A DNA stretch of 64,000 bases from Ipomoea triloba (taxonomy: Eukaryota; Streptophyta; Magnoliopsida; Solanales; Convolvulaceae), in the NCBI RefSeq assembly GCF_003576645.1, contig NC_044921.1, forward strand, positions 25,551,304 to 25,615,303, in the 5' to 3' direction. Under the pieces are notes generated by a model, which worked only from the letters and a program-made list of their open reading frames with translations, did not search any database and was not told the DNA's origin. Positions 1-11,472 of this stretch are shown here, piece after piece. The position numbers were made by a program, and so were the translations under genes. Numbering within the stretch: the stretch's first letter is position 1; each line of letters opens with the position of its first letter.

Positions 1-40
<40 letters not shown>

Positions 41-1287
41 AAAGGGATATATATGTTAGTTGAATATCTAATAATTCTCTCCATTTTTTGTTTTTTTTTT
101 CTTTTTTAGAATTTTTTTTGTGAAACAGAATATATCTTATAGTTATATTAATGTTACGGACTAGAATAGTTTATTTTTAGTATTATAAAATCTTTGCATA
201 ATTTGAGTTTTCATGATTATCATTAATTAACTGCTAATATTTTTTGATAAAAGAAAACTGCTAATAATTTGCTTTTGAATCAAACTAAACATTTATTTGC
301 AGTAAAGTAGGCCGGATATTATTCATGCTTCAACATGAATGATATAAACATGGCACATTGTTTTTGCTTTTGTTGTTTTTTTCAACATAAAACTAATGTT
401 TTGCATGTGGAATTCCGGATCCAATGTTTAAATAAACAAACATGAAACAATTTATTAATGTAGGCCTGTTAATGAACTAAACAACTTGTTCGTGTTCGTA
501 AACAACTTGTTCGTGTTCGTTTATTAAGCGTTCATTGTTAACATTCTTGAACACGTTTATTAATGCTTAATAATCAAACACATGCACATGTATGTTCATG
601 ATCACAATTCGTTCATAAACAAAAAATAATCTATGTTCATAAACAATAACCAAACAAACAACACAACCATTCACCCTCTTGTATGGAATCGATATAGCCA
701 CTGGCCAACACTTAGCCCCTTAATAGCTTAATGGGTTGCGCCGATGCGAATGTTGTCCCTTAAGAGCGGCCGAAAGCTCAAACCTCCAAACATTATCACT
801 ACAAAATCAAACGAGCCTATACAATTGTTCATACTCGATTTGTTTACGAAAATTTGTTCATTTATGTAACCAATAGTGGATAGATTATGAATATTCTTGT
901 CCAACACTATCTTAGTTGAACACATAATACATGTGTAGGATTTACTTTTTATGTGTAATTTGTGGCTTGCAAATGAACGGAATTTATTCATTACACACTT
1001 TCAATCAGTGACTACGAGTTTCTTTCGTCATCCAATCATCCAAAAAAACATTATCATTTATTTATCATTAATATACATTGTTGCCTAATAATTAGTCTCC
1101 TGCATTAAAAAGGGGAAATAGTCTCGGATTGGACACCCAAGCCTCAACGCTAATTAATATGCGCTGAGCTGTCGGTTCACCTTTTCCGTTATTTCAGCGA
1201 CACGAGTATCTCTTACAGGATTTAGGCCCCATTCCCAATTCTGATCGAGGTCCATTCTTACTGGATTCTCATACTTTTATTTCTGGA
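1..1287. other. Intergenic, AT-rich, repeat-derived
   Basis: No coding region is convincing here. The window opens with a T homopolymer of 39 bases, and the rest is strongly AT-rich. Positions 460-650 repeat variants of the words GTTCGTGTTCGT and GTTCATAAACAA, a composition typical of decayed plant DNA transposons, but I found no clean termini or target duplication. The last ~100 bases before 1288 would hold the promoter and 5' UTR of the APR-like gene. I see no certain core promoter element. Confidence 0.5.
665..790 (-). mobile_element. Fragment of a tRNA-like dispersed repeat (family C)
   Basis: The stretch reading CTCTTGTATGG, then a GGCCAC-like word, then CCCCTTAAT matches the reverse complement of 48830-48990, inside the methyltransferase gene. 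The 48.8-kb copy has tRNA-promoter-like boxes on its minus strand. Similarity was judged by eye and no target duplication was seen, so this is tentative. Confidence 0.3.
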
Positions 1288-3217
1288 ATGGCGAGATTGA
1301 GAGAATGGAGAGCGGGAATGGCTCTGCTGATGATCGTCGGGAGGCTAACCTGCGCTAAACACTCTCACTGCGCCGTTCCCCGCCCTCTGCTGCTCAAAGT
1401 ATTCGGCTAAGGACTCGATTTTGGGCCTCCCGGATTCTACATGTTCCATAGATGAAATCAAATCTTCATGCTCCACCGTTGTAATCGAGGTGCACAAATT
1501 TATGCAAGTAAAATTTGTATTTTTTTTTTAAATATAATTTATTATAGCAATTTGATCATGCATTTCATTATTTACAGTAATTTTCTGATTTGTTACTCCT
1601 TTTAGGCCCTATTTGGTAAATAGTTATGCTAACTGATTGGGTTAAAAGGTATAATTAGTTGATAATATTAGCTGGTCGTAGAAAGATGTTTGATATAATA
1701 TTAGTTATGAGTCTCTGTTTGGTATAATTTTTTTTCTCGAAAAGCTAATTGAAAAAGTTGATTTGAGCAGTTTTTTTTTATTTAATTTAATTTTAGCATT
1801 TGAAGTTACAAAAAGCTAATTAACCAAACAAATTATATTGATTTTTTTAATTAAGTCATACAGTTAGTGGTCAAATAAGCTAAAATTGGCTTAAACATGG
1901 CCTTAGTATTTTTACTTGTTGGGAAATTAGTTGAAAAGGTTTATATCTTTGGTTTTGATGTAAGTGATGCTCTTATTGTTATGAATAAATGGTGGGGTTG
2001 CTTATATGTATGGTGAAGGGAGATGAGAAATCATTGCAGAGGGCACTGGATGTGGTTCATAGGAGATCGCATGATTATGTTGCTTTGCTGTTCTACGCTT
2101 CTTGGTGCCCTTTTTCCAGGAAGTTTAAACCAATATTTTCTGTTGTATCTTCATTGTTTCCCTGGGTTCCTCATTTTGCAATTGAAGAATCAGCCATTAA
2201 ACCGAGGTCTGAGCAGCAGTAATTATTTATACTATAATCATTCTGCGTTTATGTGTTGACAATCAGGAATTTGACTACTTTCAGTACCCTCTCAAAATAT
2301 GGAGTCAGTGGGTTCCCTACTTTGTTCCTTGTGAATTCTACAATCCGTTTTCGTTATCATGGCTCCCGGAGTCTTGATTCTTTGGTTGATTTCTATGGTC
2401 TTTTAGGTAAGATTTTTTTTTGAAACCCAAGACTTTTATCCATTGCTCGTAATAAATTGAAGGATGTGTAAAAGTTTAATTTGACAGAGAGATTACATTT
2501 ACATTTATACATGCTACGCTCAACAAAGCTGCTATAAAAGTTTAATTTGACAGTCAGATTACACATTTACATATATATATATATATGATATATGATCAGC
2601 AAAGCTGCTGTGGTACAGATGTAATGTAATTCATTGACTATGGAGGAACAGCTTCATATTCTGTTTTTTCATTTTGTTGACCTCTGATCTTGTCCAGTTA
2701 TTGCATGATAGCCAGAATGTTGAGTGTTCTTACTATGTTTGTAATTCTTTCTGGAGAAATAGGTGTCGAGACAGCATCAAAGGATAACATATCTCTGGAC
2801 AAAATTAGATGTTCCTCAAATAACCGCAGGGATGGTGGTAGTGAGCAGGAAAGCTGCCCGTTCTCCTGGTCAAGATCACCTGAGAACTTTCTTCGGCAGG
2901 AGACATATTTGGCCTTGGCAACTGCATTCGTTCTTATGAGGTTGCTTTACGTCGTTTTCCCAGCTGTGTGCAGGTTTTCTCGAGCCTCCAGGAAATGCAT
3001 TTTAAATCTGAGGACAAGAAGCTTGTGGGAATACCCTCAGCTTTGCCCAAGCCGAGCAGTACAGTTGTTTAATTCTTTGAAGGAACCATGTAAGAGAAGT
3101 AATCTGCAGGAAGGAGCTATGAATGCCAAGGCATGGGCATCCAAGTCTTTGGCTTCTGTTTCAATAGGAGATGCAAGCTCAAGTCGGGCGGTAGCAGCAG
3201 TAAGTTCTACTCACTGA
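1288..3217 (+). CDS. 5'-adenylylsulfate reductase-like (APRL) protein, frameshifted in exon 1
   Basis: This is a membrane-anchored thioredoxin-fold protein of the APR-like family (APRL5/7 type), related to protein disulfide isomerases and to the C-terminal half of APS reductase but without a reductase domain. The exons I infer are 1288-1489, 2019-2206, 2285-2406 and 2763-3217. Exon 1 begins with a hydrophobic signal peptide ([14 protein letters not shown]). Exon 2 carries the redox-type motif FYASWCPFS, that is CxxS rather than CxxC, as is usual in APRLs. Exon 3 holds [12 protein letters not shown] with the cis-proline. Exon 4 has [17 protein letters not shown] leading into a transmembrane helix and the typical tail [19 protein letters not shown]. 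Odd: the signal-peptide frame hits TAA at 1408, while the conserved [11 protein letters not shown] segment (1412 onward) is one frame away, so exon 1 contains a frameshift (sequencing error or real lesion). A strong donor at 3200 would allow an alternative 3' end. The family is near certain; integrity is not. Confidence 0.82.
1602..1905. mobile_element. Harbinger-like (Tourist-type) MITE in APRL intron 1
   Basis: A segment of about 298 bp begins GGCCCTATTTGG and ends with the roughly inverted ...AAACATGGCC. It is flanked on both sides by TTA (1602-1604 and 1903-1905), the target duplication expected for PIF/Harbinger elements. The interior is AT-rich with repeated AGCTAAT words and codes for nothing. 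The terminal repeat match is imperfect, so a hAT origin is not excluded. It lies within intron 1 of the APR-like gene. Confidence 0.5.
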
Positions 3218-4578
3218 TTAATTTGATGGCTAAATCTAAACAACATATTTTCTTTAGAAATGTTCAGCCTACCCTTCAATGGGATTTTGTGTTGCATACT
3301 TGTATATCAGTTCTTTTATACACCATTAAAAGAATAATGCCATTGTATGTATTTATGTATCATGTATGTATCATTTAGCATTTTAGCTAATAACTTTTGA
3401 TTTTAGATTTATGTTCACTCTTTATCTCTCTCTCTCACAACAACAATATCCATGTAGAGTAACAACTAACATGAAATGTGTATATATGTATTCAAAGAAA
3501 TATAATTATGTTGGCTTGGATATCTCTGACTCTGAGACTGCAGAGTTAACCATTTGATTAGTGCTTCAAAAGATTGGGTGCTTTCTGTCTTTTTTCTGGC
3601 ATAACCCAAACCATTCACTTGCTTTGAAGGTTTTAATCTGCTTTTAACATAATGCAATCAGGCAAGAATGACAGAAATGAAACTTTGGTAAGTGCCTGCA
3701 ATGTTTTTGCTTTAAAGTTAGCAAAAATGGAATTGTATGCCAAGATTGACCCAGTGCGAACGAGGATCAGTCTGAGTATGGTACAGGCTTTAAGGTGTCT
3801 CTCACAATTAGAGTCTGTTCAGGACGCATCGTGATTTAAAAAAAAAAAAAAATTACAGCAGAATTGCAGATTGCTGGATGATTTGATTTGGTAAATTACC
3901 TTAACAAACAGGTGGCAACAGAGGTTAAGCCTCGCAGAATAGTAAACTATACTAAAAATACCTTATGAAATGAGTTTAATCGAAAATTTATCGATAAAAA
4001 TTATACTCATAAATTTTAAGTACAAGAAATCTTTTAAAAAATCATATTTTTATGGTCTATTTGAACTTTGATGTGTTCATTGTGTTGTGTACTGTGCTAT
4101 GTGTACACGTGGTTGGACACCAACCTTGGAGGAGTGGATAGGCTGTGTTTGGTTGAAAATATCGAATATCAAATATTCCCACTTTTTCTAGAGCTTTTCA
4201 TATTAAATTGCATCTAATTTTGTTAGACTGAACTGTCATAATTTCATTAAATGCATGTCTCTAAGCTAAAAATATCCCAAAAAATTGTAATCAAGAACCA
4301 CACTTTTTAATATCTTCATTAATGTGAAATTAAACTGAATTTAACTTGAATTTTATTTACAAAATTTGAATTTTGCTTAAACAAAAGCTTCCATTCCTTC
4401 ACAATTACACTTTTAAAATACTTTAAATTTATTCTCGCACCCCTCGGTTCTTTATTTTTATTTTTGCAATAATCATTCCATACCGAAAATGTTAGTTGTT
4501 TACAAGTGAGGGTAAACGATTTGGTTAAGCGTTCCACACTCGGAAGATACTGTAACAATTCATTGTTAATCACACTAT

Positions 4579-4680
4579 TGTTGAACATATAATACATAAA
4601 CATAAATATACAATTCAGCTATCGGGTTAGACTTTTAGTTAAGACGGAACACCTCATCTAATTTAGTATCAGAACTGATC
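4579..4680 (+). mobile_element. TRIM-like short LTR fragment with degenerate primer site
   Basis: The sequence starts TGTTGAACATATAATA and ends about 85 bp later beside TAGTATCAGAAC, a degenerate form of the tRNA-iMet primer-binding site TGGTATCAGAGC. The same ~85-bp unit with the same neighbour recurs at 44413-44513 and 45880-45960. Short LTRs followed by this primer site are characteristic of terminal-repeat retrotransposons in miniature. Confidence 0.45.
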
Positions 4681-5540
4681 CCATACACAAGGTTAAATCT
4701 CAACATCCCTCGAGAGATTATGATCTGCGTGTTGCTTAGAGCCCGTCAAAGCTTTAACTTTAACACCCTAATTGGCTAAAAAAAAACTCACAAATGCAAG
4801 CAAGTTGAATGTTGCCACAACAAATTGTGTGTCATGTCCACATAGCTGTATGGATAATGTACACAAAAAACAACTAAGAACAGACATGGCAAGCACACAT
4901 AGTTCTTCATCAAACGTTAACTTCCAGTTTGGTTGAAACACATGTACAGCAGTCAAAACATTGTTCCCCTATATCTATGATACCCCATGATTGTATGATA
5001 GAGAAGATCACATAATAACATATGCAATCAAGCCAAAAATGAAGAGGCACAAACCTGAGTTTATTACAGGAACTCCCAGAGCCAACTTGATGATTATTTG
5101 GCCTTATAGAATGTGTATACTATGCAGTAGAACCCCTACGATATGATACAACAGGAACCAGAAACATGAAAAAGAATCACCTGATCCAATCCAATCCAAC
5201 CCGCTAATATACACACAAATTGACTGTTTTGATCAGGTTAGACTTAGTAGTACAGTACATGATCGATCCACTGCGTGAGTACGTGCAGATTCATTGTCTG
5301 AATGACCTTGTTAACCCCCGATATCTTGATTCTCCAATTCCTGGATTTTTGTCGTGTCACGAGTAAACAATCACCTGCTATCAAGTTCAAAAGAACCTAA
5401 AGATTACTAATGCTCGAGGGAACTACAAATGCTGCAGAAAAAATAAGTCCTGTGGTGTTAAATGCAGTTCAGCGATATAGATTCTATGCATCATTGTATT
5501 GTGTATGTATATATCAGATGTGTTCGTTCAGAGATATGGA

Positions 5541-5614
5541 AGTATCAGGTTTTTTTTTTTTAGTACTACTGACTCTATTACAATGCAGTATCTGTTCATA
5601 AGTATCAGGTTTTT
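5541..5614 (-). mobile_element. 5'-truncated SINE (family A) with 14-bp target duplication
   Basis: The 14-mer AGTATCAGGTTTTT occurs at 5541-5554 and again at 5601-5614. Between them sit a T run and the reverse complement of the family A SINE tail (ACTACTGACTCTATTAC, then CAGTATCTGTTCAT). Flanking direct repeats, an A-tail read on the minus strand and 5' truncation together mark a retroposition event. It lies just past the CRY1 stop codon, so it probably falls in the CRY1 3' flank or 3' UTR. Confidence 0.75.
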
Positions 5615-5713
5615 AGTTTCAATGAAATTCAGTATGTGTTAGAATGATTTGATATACCAGAAGTTCTTTACTAATCTTGAAATGATTTTGACAGTTAAAG
5701 ATTCATAGTTTAC

Positions 5714-8700
5714 TTACCCTGTCTGGGGCAACCGTTGCCAGTTCATTAGCTGATGTGGCTGTTGATGCCTTTGCAAATAAGATGTACTGGTGGTGCCAAT
5801 GGCGTTGTTGTTGTCATCGCCCGCAAATTGATCCGAGTAATTTGTGCTCGAGGGGGACCATACTGGGACAACGCCCCGACTGCTGTTGGAAGAATCAGCT
5901 GTGGAGTCTTCAGAATTCCTTCTGCGTATATTAGGTTGTGGCGGGTTGTTGGTGTTGATGTTGATGTTTCGAACTGCTTGCATGACGGTTTGGCCTCTCG
6001 TGTTGTTCCTCATTTGGGCTTCAGTTGTGGGCACTTCGGCTCTGCTATCCACGCTCGGGTTTCTGAGATCCATCGAGCTCTCTTCGTCCCTCAAAAAGGA
6101 AGTAATGCTGGGAACCATCTGATCCTCATCAGCCCGGATAGTGGCAGGATTGTTGTTTCTAACGGGCTCATGGTTCGTCTCCATTTGCATGTCTTGAGGG
6201 AATGCGATTAAGTCGGTAGAGTCCCCGTGTCCTTCCTCCATACCATTCTCGATTGCAGCTCTCGAAGCTGCCTTGAGCTGCCACATCTGTGCAAGGGCGT
6301 CTTGTAGCCTCGCTTTTGCTGCATCAATTCCAACAATCGGAAGAGGATAGTTGGATCCTAGCTCAATACCAGCTGCTTGAAGAACAGATTCCGGGGCGTT
6401 CCAGGGATGGTGAATCCACTCGGTTGGAAGTCGAACGAGTTCAGGAAGCCACCGACGTACATACTCCCCATTCGGGTCGAATTTGTAGCCTTCAAACTGG
6501 AAAAAAAAAAAGACATGAAATCATGGCATTCAGATGTGTTCTCCTTAGAGCTTGCACATTTTCCTCAATATGAAAGCACAATCTAATGCATCATTTAGGA
6601 TAACTATTTTTTTTTTCTTTCGGGTGACGAGGGAAACTCGAAACCGCTATCGAGGGCGTGGGTAAATCTCGTCTTGTGGCCCTAGCCAGAGGACCAGAAG
6701 GAGGTAATCCAGCCTAGGTTGCCCACCAGCTCAAACCAAGAAGGCCACTACGGCAAGAATCTAAACGTGCAATATGTAAATTCATAAGTTTATACCTGAG
6801 GATTATCAATGCGGTCTAATTCACGGCCATCGGGTAGGGTGCCGGAGATGTATTGCCAACCGAGAGCATCACTCTCGAGATCTGCATCTAGTAGAGTATC
6901 CCAAAAGTACTTCATTCCCCATCTCCATGGAAGCTGCAAAACCTTGACAAAGAAACTAGATACCACAAGGCGTATCCGATCATGTAGCCAGCCGGTTGCC
7001 CAGAGTTCTCGCATACCAGCATCCACGAGAGGGTAACCGGTTCTGCCTTGCCTCCACGCCTTAAAGTAGGCCTCATTAATTACCCACGGGAAGTACTTTA
7101 GATGACCAAGGAGGGGCCTTTCGTGGCTGTATGGATGGTTAAAGCTCATATATCTCGAATACTCTCTGAGCCCGATGGATTTGAGGAACAGATTCACACT
7201 CTCTTCGCCCGCTATGTTCCCTTCGTTGGCCCACAGAACTTGCTTCATTCGAACCAGATGGAATGCTTTCCGAACACTCACTTCCCCAAAATGTAAATGC
7301 GGGGAAAGAAATGAGGTCGTTGCACTATCAGCCTTCCTGCGGTTCTGTGAGTACTCGAGCAATGCCCCATTTATAAAAGCTGTTAATGCCTTATCAGCAT
7401 TCCTCCACCCGGGCGACCATGCCCGAGCAAGAAGTGCATTGCTTCCTTTCTCCAATTCATCTTCAAATACTAAGTTTACCGAAGGACATCGAGACACATC
7501 ACCTAGAATAGAAGACACAACAATATAACGTTTTAGAATAAATCCCATCCCGGGCACAATATTTCCTCAGCCTCAGCCTCAGCTACAACGATTGTTGCTT
7601 TCGTGAAAAAAACAATCACGCTAGCTATACTGAATCACTAGACCTGCTTTATCTTTTCTCAATTCACATCTTACACGAGATTTCAGCATTCGGATGGACT
7701 AACAAAGTCAGCTAGCTAAAAGAAAACGCACCAGAAACGATCCTTTTAGGCGGGAGAAGTGGAGCCTCGGGATCATAAGGCATGCTAAGGCATCTATCCC
7801 AAAAAGCATTGAAGGTTGTGAAAGGGTGACCTTCATCATCCACAACTTCCCACGGCTCATACAGCAAATCAGCATTGAAGGACCGCACAGTCACGCCTTG
7901 AGCCGTTAAAATTTCCTTTGCACGATGATCCCTAACAAGCGACAAGGGGTCTAACATAAAACAGAACAACGTTAATTACCCCGATTAGCTTCATATACAG
8001 TCTATGAAAAGGCTCGTGCATACATAACTATACAATTGTAAAGGAACCACCATCTCCTTGATTCAATTTTCAGTGCCCTTTACAAATTACAAACCAGTTT
8101 ATAGGAGATTCAAAATGGTAACAGACAGAATCCATAAACACAGCAAATCTGCAGCCAGAAAGTACTAAAAAAAGCACAAATTTTGGACATGCTAAGGTTG
8201 CTATTTACAATCAGAACAGGAAGTGGCAAGCTGCAAATTCCCAGTGTCCTTTACAAATTACAAACCAGTTTATAGGAAGATTCAAAATGGTAAAAGACAG
8301 AATCCAGAAATACAGCAAATCTGCAGCCAAAAAGTACTCCAAAAACACAAATTCTGACATCCTAAGGTTGCAATTTAGCACCAGAAAACCCCCATGTTCT
8401 GATGACAGATCAATGTGAACCAATCAATAGATTACATTACCTAAACCTAGGGAATCTAGATGACAAAAAGGAACCATCTTTGATATATTCAACAAAGATG
8501 AAGAATCCCAAAAATACAAAAGAAATAATCCAGAAACTCAGAAAGCACAAAGAGAACTTGAAAAAAGCAGAAAGAGATGATCCAAGGGAACTGACCATAT
8601 AAGTGGTTGAAGAAGAGGTGAGAGGCCCCAGTAGACTTGATAACCTCAAGCAGAGAAGAAACACTATCAGTAGATCTCTTTGTGATTAGGGTAGTGCCCA

Positions 8701-8908
8701 GACTCCTGAGAGAAGAATCCAGATGAGCCAAACTCTGCTTAAGCCACCATCTTGAAACCCTGCCAGGATAATAGTGCCCTTCTTCCTCAGGAGCCCAGAT
8801 AAAGAGTGCTATGATTGCCCCAGCCCTCACCCCTGCAGCCAAAGCAGGGTTATCTTCCACTCTCAGATCCCTCCTAAACCACACTATACTGCATCCACCA
8901 CTTGACAT
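5714..8908 (-). CDS. CRY1: Cryptochrome 1, blue-light receptor
   Basis: CRY1 is the flavin-based blue-light receptor that controls de-etiolation and acts in the nucleus and cytoplasm by inhibiting COP1/SPA. The exons are 8908-8596, 7950-7732, 7502-6796 and 6496-5714, which join in phase to 673 residues against about 681 in Arabidopsis. The photolyase-homology region (about 1-490) opens with GGCSIVWFRRDLRVEDNPAL and continues through DPLSLVRDHRAKEILTAQG. The FAD-pocket region contains FLSPHLHFGEVSVRK, RELWATGWLHDRIR and DADLESDALGWQ. The C-terminal extension keeps the DAS elements: DQMVPSITS (about 537), the acidic EESSMDLRNPSVDSRAEVP and STADS (about 610). It also keeps the COP1-binding type VP motif, VVPVWSP (about 621). 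Intron 1 contains a tandem duplication and intron 3 a dispersed repeat. The stop codon TAA lies inside the donor-like string GGGTAAGT, so a 3' UTR intron is possible. All key segments are present. Confidence 0.97.
6605..6760. repeat. Dispersed repeat (family D) in CRY1 intron 3
   Basis: After a T-rich run, the words GGGTGACGAGG, CCTAGGTTGCCCACC and CTCAAACCAA follow in order. The same order of related words (GGGTGACAAGAAC, then CAACCTAGTAGGCT, then CAAACCAATAAG) is seen twice in the third intron of the TTL-type gene at 61895-62045 and 62172-62330. The three copies mark a dispersed family of unknown class. Confidence 0.4.
8071..8372. repeat. Tandem duplication of ~170 bp in CRY1 intron 1
   Basis: The block beginning CAGTGCCCTTTACAAATTAC at 8071 is repeated, with scattered substitutions and small indels, from about 8242 (CAGTGTCCTTTACAAATTAC). 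Both copies continue through CAGTTTATAGGA, ATTCAAAATGGTAA and CAGCAAATCTGCAGCC to CTAAGGTTGC. The divergence suggests an old duplication. It lies within the intron and does not touch coding sequence. Confidence 0.8.
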
Positions 8909-11264
8909 CTCTCAAGAACTTCAAAACCCTAAAATCCCAGAAAAAGAAGAACAACAAAAACACTTCCTCCTACCTACAACACACCATGCCAGTGTGTCTT
9001 TCTTGGCCAGAGGATGTATTGTGTATGTAATTACGGGTGTAAATCTTATCCTGTCCAAGCCTCAATCTTGGTTTGACCAATAGATGAATAATTCCAGACC
9101 ATAAATAACAATAAAGATAATTTTCTTTTTTAGATAAATTTTGTAATAAAGCAAGGATCTTTAACTTGTCTACACATATATGTCTTGGGAATTTTTAAAT
9201 GAAAATTAGTCCTTTCTGCTATTTATCAACTTTATAGTATACCCATTACCCAACACCATATATATATATATAATATTATAAAATGTTTTTTTAAACATGT
9301 GTTATAGTAACTTAAATTAATTCTCCCAATTATTAGGGGAATCTTTGATTTTCTTGAAATTACCACTGGCACAATTTGCAGCCAAGAAGACCTTTAGGAG
9401 AGAGAAAGGCTGAAAGGGACAAAGATAGGTTGGTTGGTTAAGGTTAGTGGGGAGTAGCAAGAAAACTGCTGGGCAAATTGCAGCCACACCTTTTTTTTTT
9501 TCAAAAAAAAATTCTTAAAATATGAAATTCTTTATTTTAATTTTTATATTTTCTCAACTTACCTTAAATCTTAAATCTCCAAAATCTTTTTCTAAAAAAG
9601 GTAAATAACTTTTTTTTTGATAACTCACATTTTGGGCTTCGACTACTCTTAAAACCCATAAAACCGCCTCAAGTTCATGAAAACATAAATCGAGTCAATC
9701 TAGTTTCAAAAATTAACATCAAATTATACACTTTTCCATGTCAACTAGTGGCAGAAATTAATTAAACTCCCACCATATTACTTTGAGTAAGTTTTAAATG
9801 AAGTTTTTTATCCACTAGAACAATGATCACGGAGCCTGAGATTTATCCAATTGGAGAAAATCAAAGAATTCCCAGCTAGGTGGATGGTTGTGGCTTCTCT
9901 AGTCCTCTCTCTTTGACAAGTTGGAAGGTCTGTAGCAGGTTCAAATTTGTATTTTAAATTACTGCCAGAAACGTGTAATTTGCACGTACGGATTGCACAG
10001 AATCTTTATTTGTATGAATTATTGCAAGTTGAGAGCTATTCCTTTTAACTTACACTACATCATATGAAAGGAACTTGACAACAAAAATTAATCAACTTTT
10101 TTGCTCATTAAATTATCAAAGGAAATCTTGTTGATACATGATAATGGAAAAGAAATGCACCTTAGCATCAAATAATACAATAAATATTAAATATCATTAC
10201 TTTGCACTTCTTAAAAAGTCTGTCCATACATGAACATAAAGAAAATGAATGATAATTTTGTAAGACGAAGTTGACAGGATCCAAACCTAAGTTAAAAAGA
10301 GATGTGACTTACCACCACGTTCTACACTAAATGTCATTAATTACTTATCAAAAAAAAGTATGTTCATAAATGAATTCAAAGAAGATGAATAATATAGCTT
10401 TGTAAGTCAGTGATTTTTATTTTGTTTTTTTTTTAATACTTAGAAACACATAATGGTACATGACTTGAATTGACGCAGTGCTACACCTGTAGTGTTAAAT
10501 GTTAAGAGAGTGTGAATGCTAGTCGAGCAAAGATAAAAACACAGATGCCAACCCACATGCAGTGTCATCCAATCAATAACGAAGTTCTCTTACTACCACG
10601 TGCACTATACACTAAAAGAGAGGGCGAATGCTAGCTAGTCGAGGAAAGATAAAAACACAGGTGCCAACCCACGTGCGATGTCATCCAATTAATAACGAAG
10701 TTCTCTTACTACCACATGCACTATACACTAACCCCATTACTTATCAAAAAGTTTGTCCATACATAAATATAAAAGGACCCCAACCCGGAAGTTGCCCCTG
10801 TCTACCATTGACATAGGGTTTGGTAAATCAGTTGAGAGGTCCAGTTAATCACAATATGTCACATTGATAAGAATCAAACTGTGATTATTAACCAAGTACA
10901 TCTATTAAGTCAATCAATTAAATTATGCCTCATAACATCCATACACGAATATAAAGAAGATAAACAATACCTTCCCAAGTCGATAATTCAAACTTCTAAG
11001 CGTCTTTATCTGTAGCAGAATTTGTCACTGTCTGAGTTGTAAAAAGGGCAATTTTAAGCATTTTGAGAGCTAGGGTGCACTATGTTTGAAGTGAATCTGA
11101 TTCTGAACTATGGGCTACCAAATGTTGTGCAATGCAAAAGTGATCAAGTTGGGAATGTGGTGTGAAAGGTGAGGAGGAGGGAGACAGGCAGCATGGGTAA
11201 ACTTTATTGAGTGGGGGTTTAGATGACTCTTTGGATTTATGTGAAGTGGGGCTTTCTTGCTTCC

Positions 11265-11293
<29 letters not shown>

Positions 11294-11298
<5 letters not shown>

Positions 11299-11472
11299 AT
11301 TTTTTTTCTGAGTAATATTGACTCTGTTATAATACAGTATCTGTTCGTAACTACTTTTTCAACCTACTGAAGCATAAAGAGTTAATATTGCCTTAGCTCG
11401 AACCCATCCCTTCCATATAGGAGTACAATCGGGTGCCACTAGACCACGAGGTCTTGACATATAATTTCTTTT
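11294..11472 (-). mobile_element. SINE family A, near full-length, with target duplication
   Basis: Read on the minus strand this is the SINE family seen repeatedly in the window. It has a 5' segment GACCTCGTGGTCTAGTGG (box A-like), a box B-like GGTTCGAGC, the body CTTTATGCTTCAGTAGGTTG, and a tail ending ACAGAGTCAATATTACTCAG followed by A residues. ATATAATTTTTTTT on the left (11294) and ATATAATTTCTTTT on the right (11459-11472) form a probable target duplication. Confidence 0.7.

Larger units (their letters stand above)
3218..5713. other. Intergenic between convergent APRL and CRY1
   Basis: This stretch holds the 3' UTRs of two convergent genes. Just after the APR-like stop, 3662-3691 could serve as an alternative last exon reached from the donor at 3200; it would add a few residues ending KLW and then stop. 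The open frame around 3652-3834 has no recognisable family. From 3840 onward the DNA is AT-rich, with a short-LTR fragment (4579-4680) and a truncated SINE (5541-5614). Confidence 0.45.

Noticed and set aside
3652..3834. Small open frame after the APR-like gene as a separate gene
   Set aside because: No recognisable family and placed in the 3' flank. Its first codons can be an alternative last exon of the APR-like gene, which is reported as a finding instead.
5753..6211. Plus-strand open frame of 152 codons
   Set aside because: It is the antisense shadow of the last CRY1 exon.
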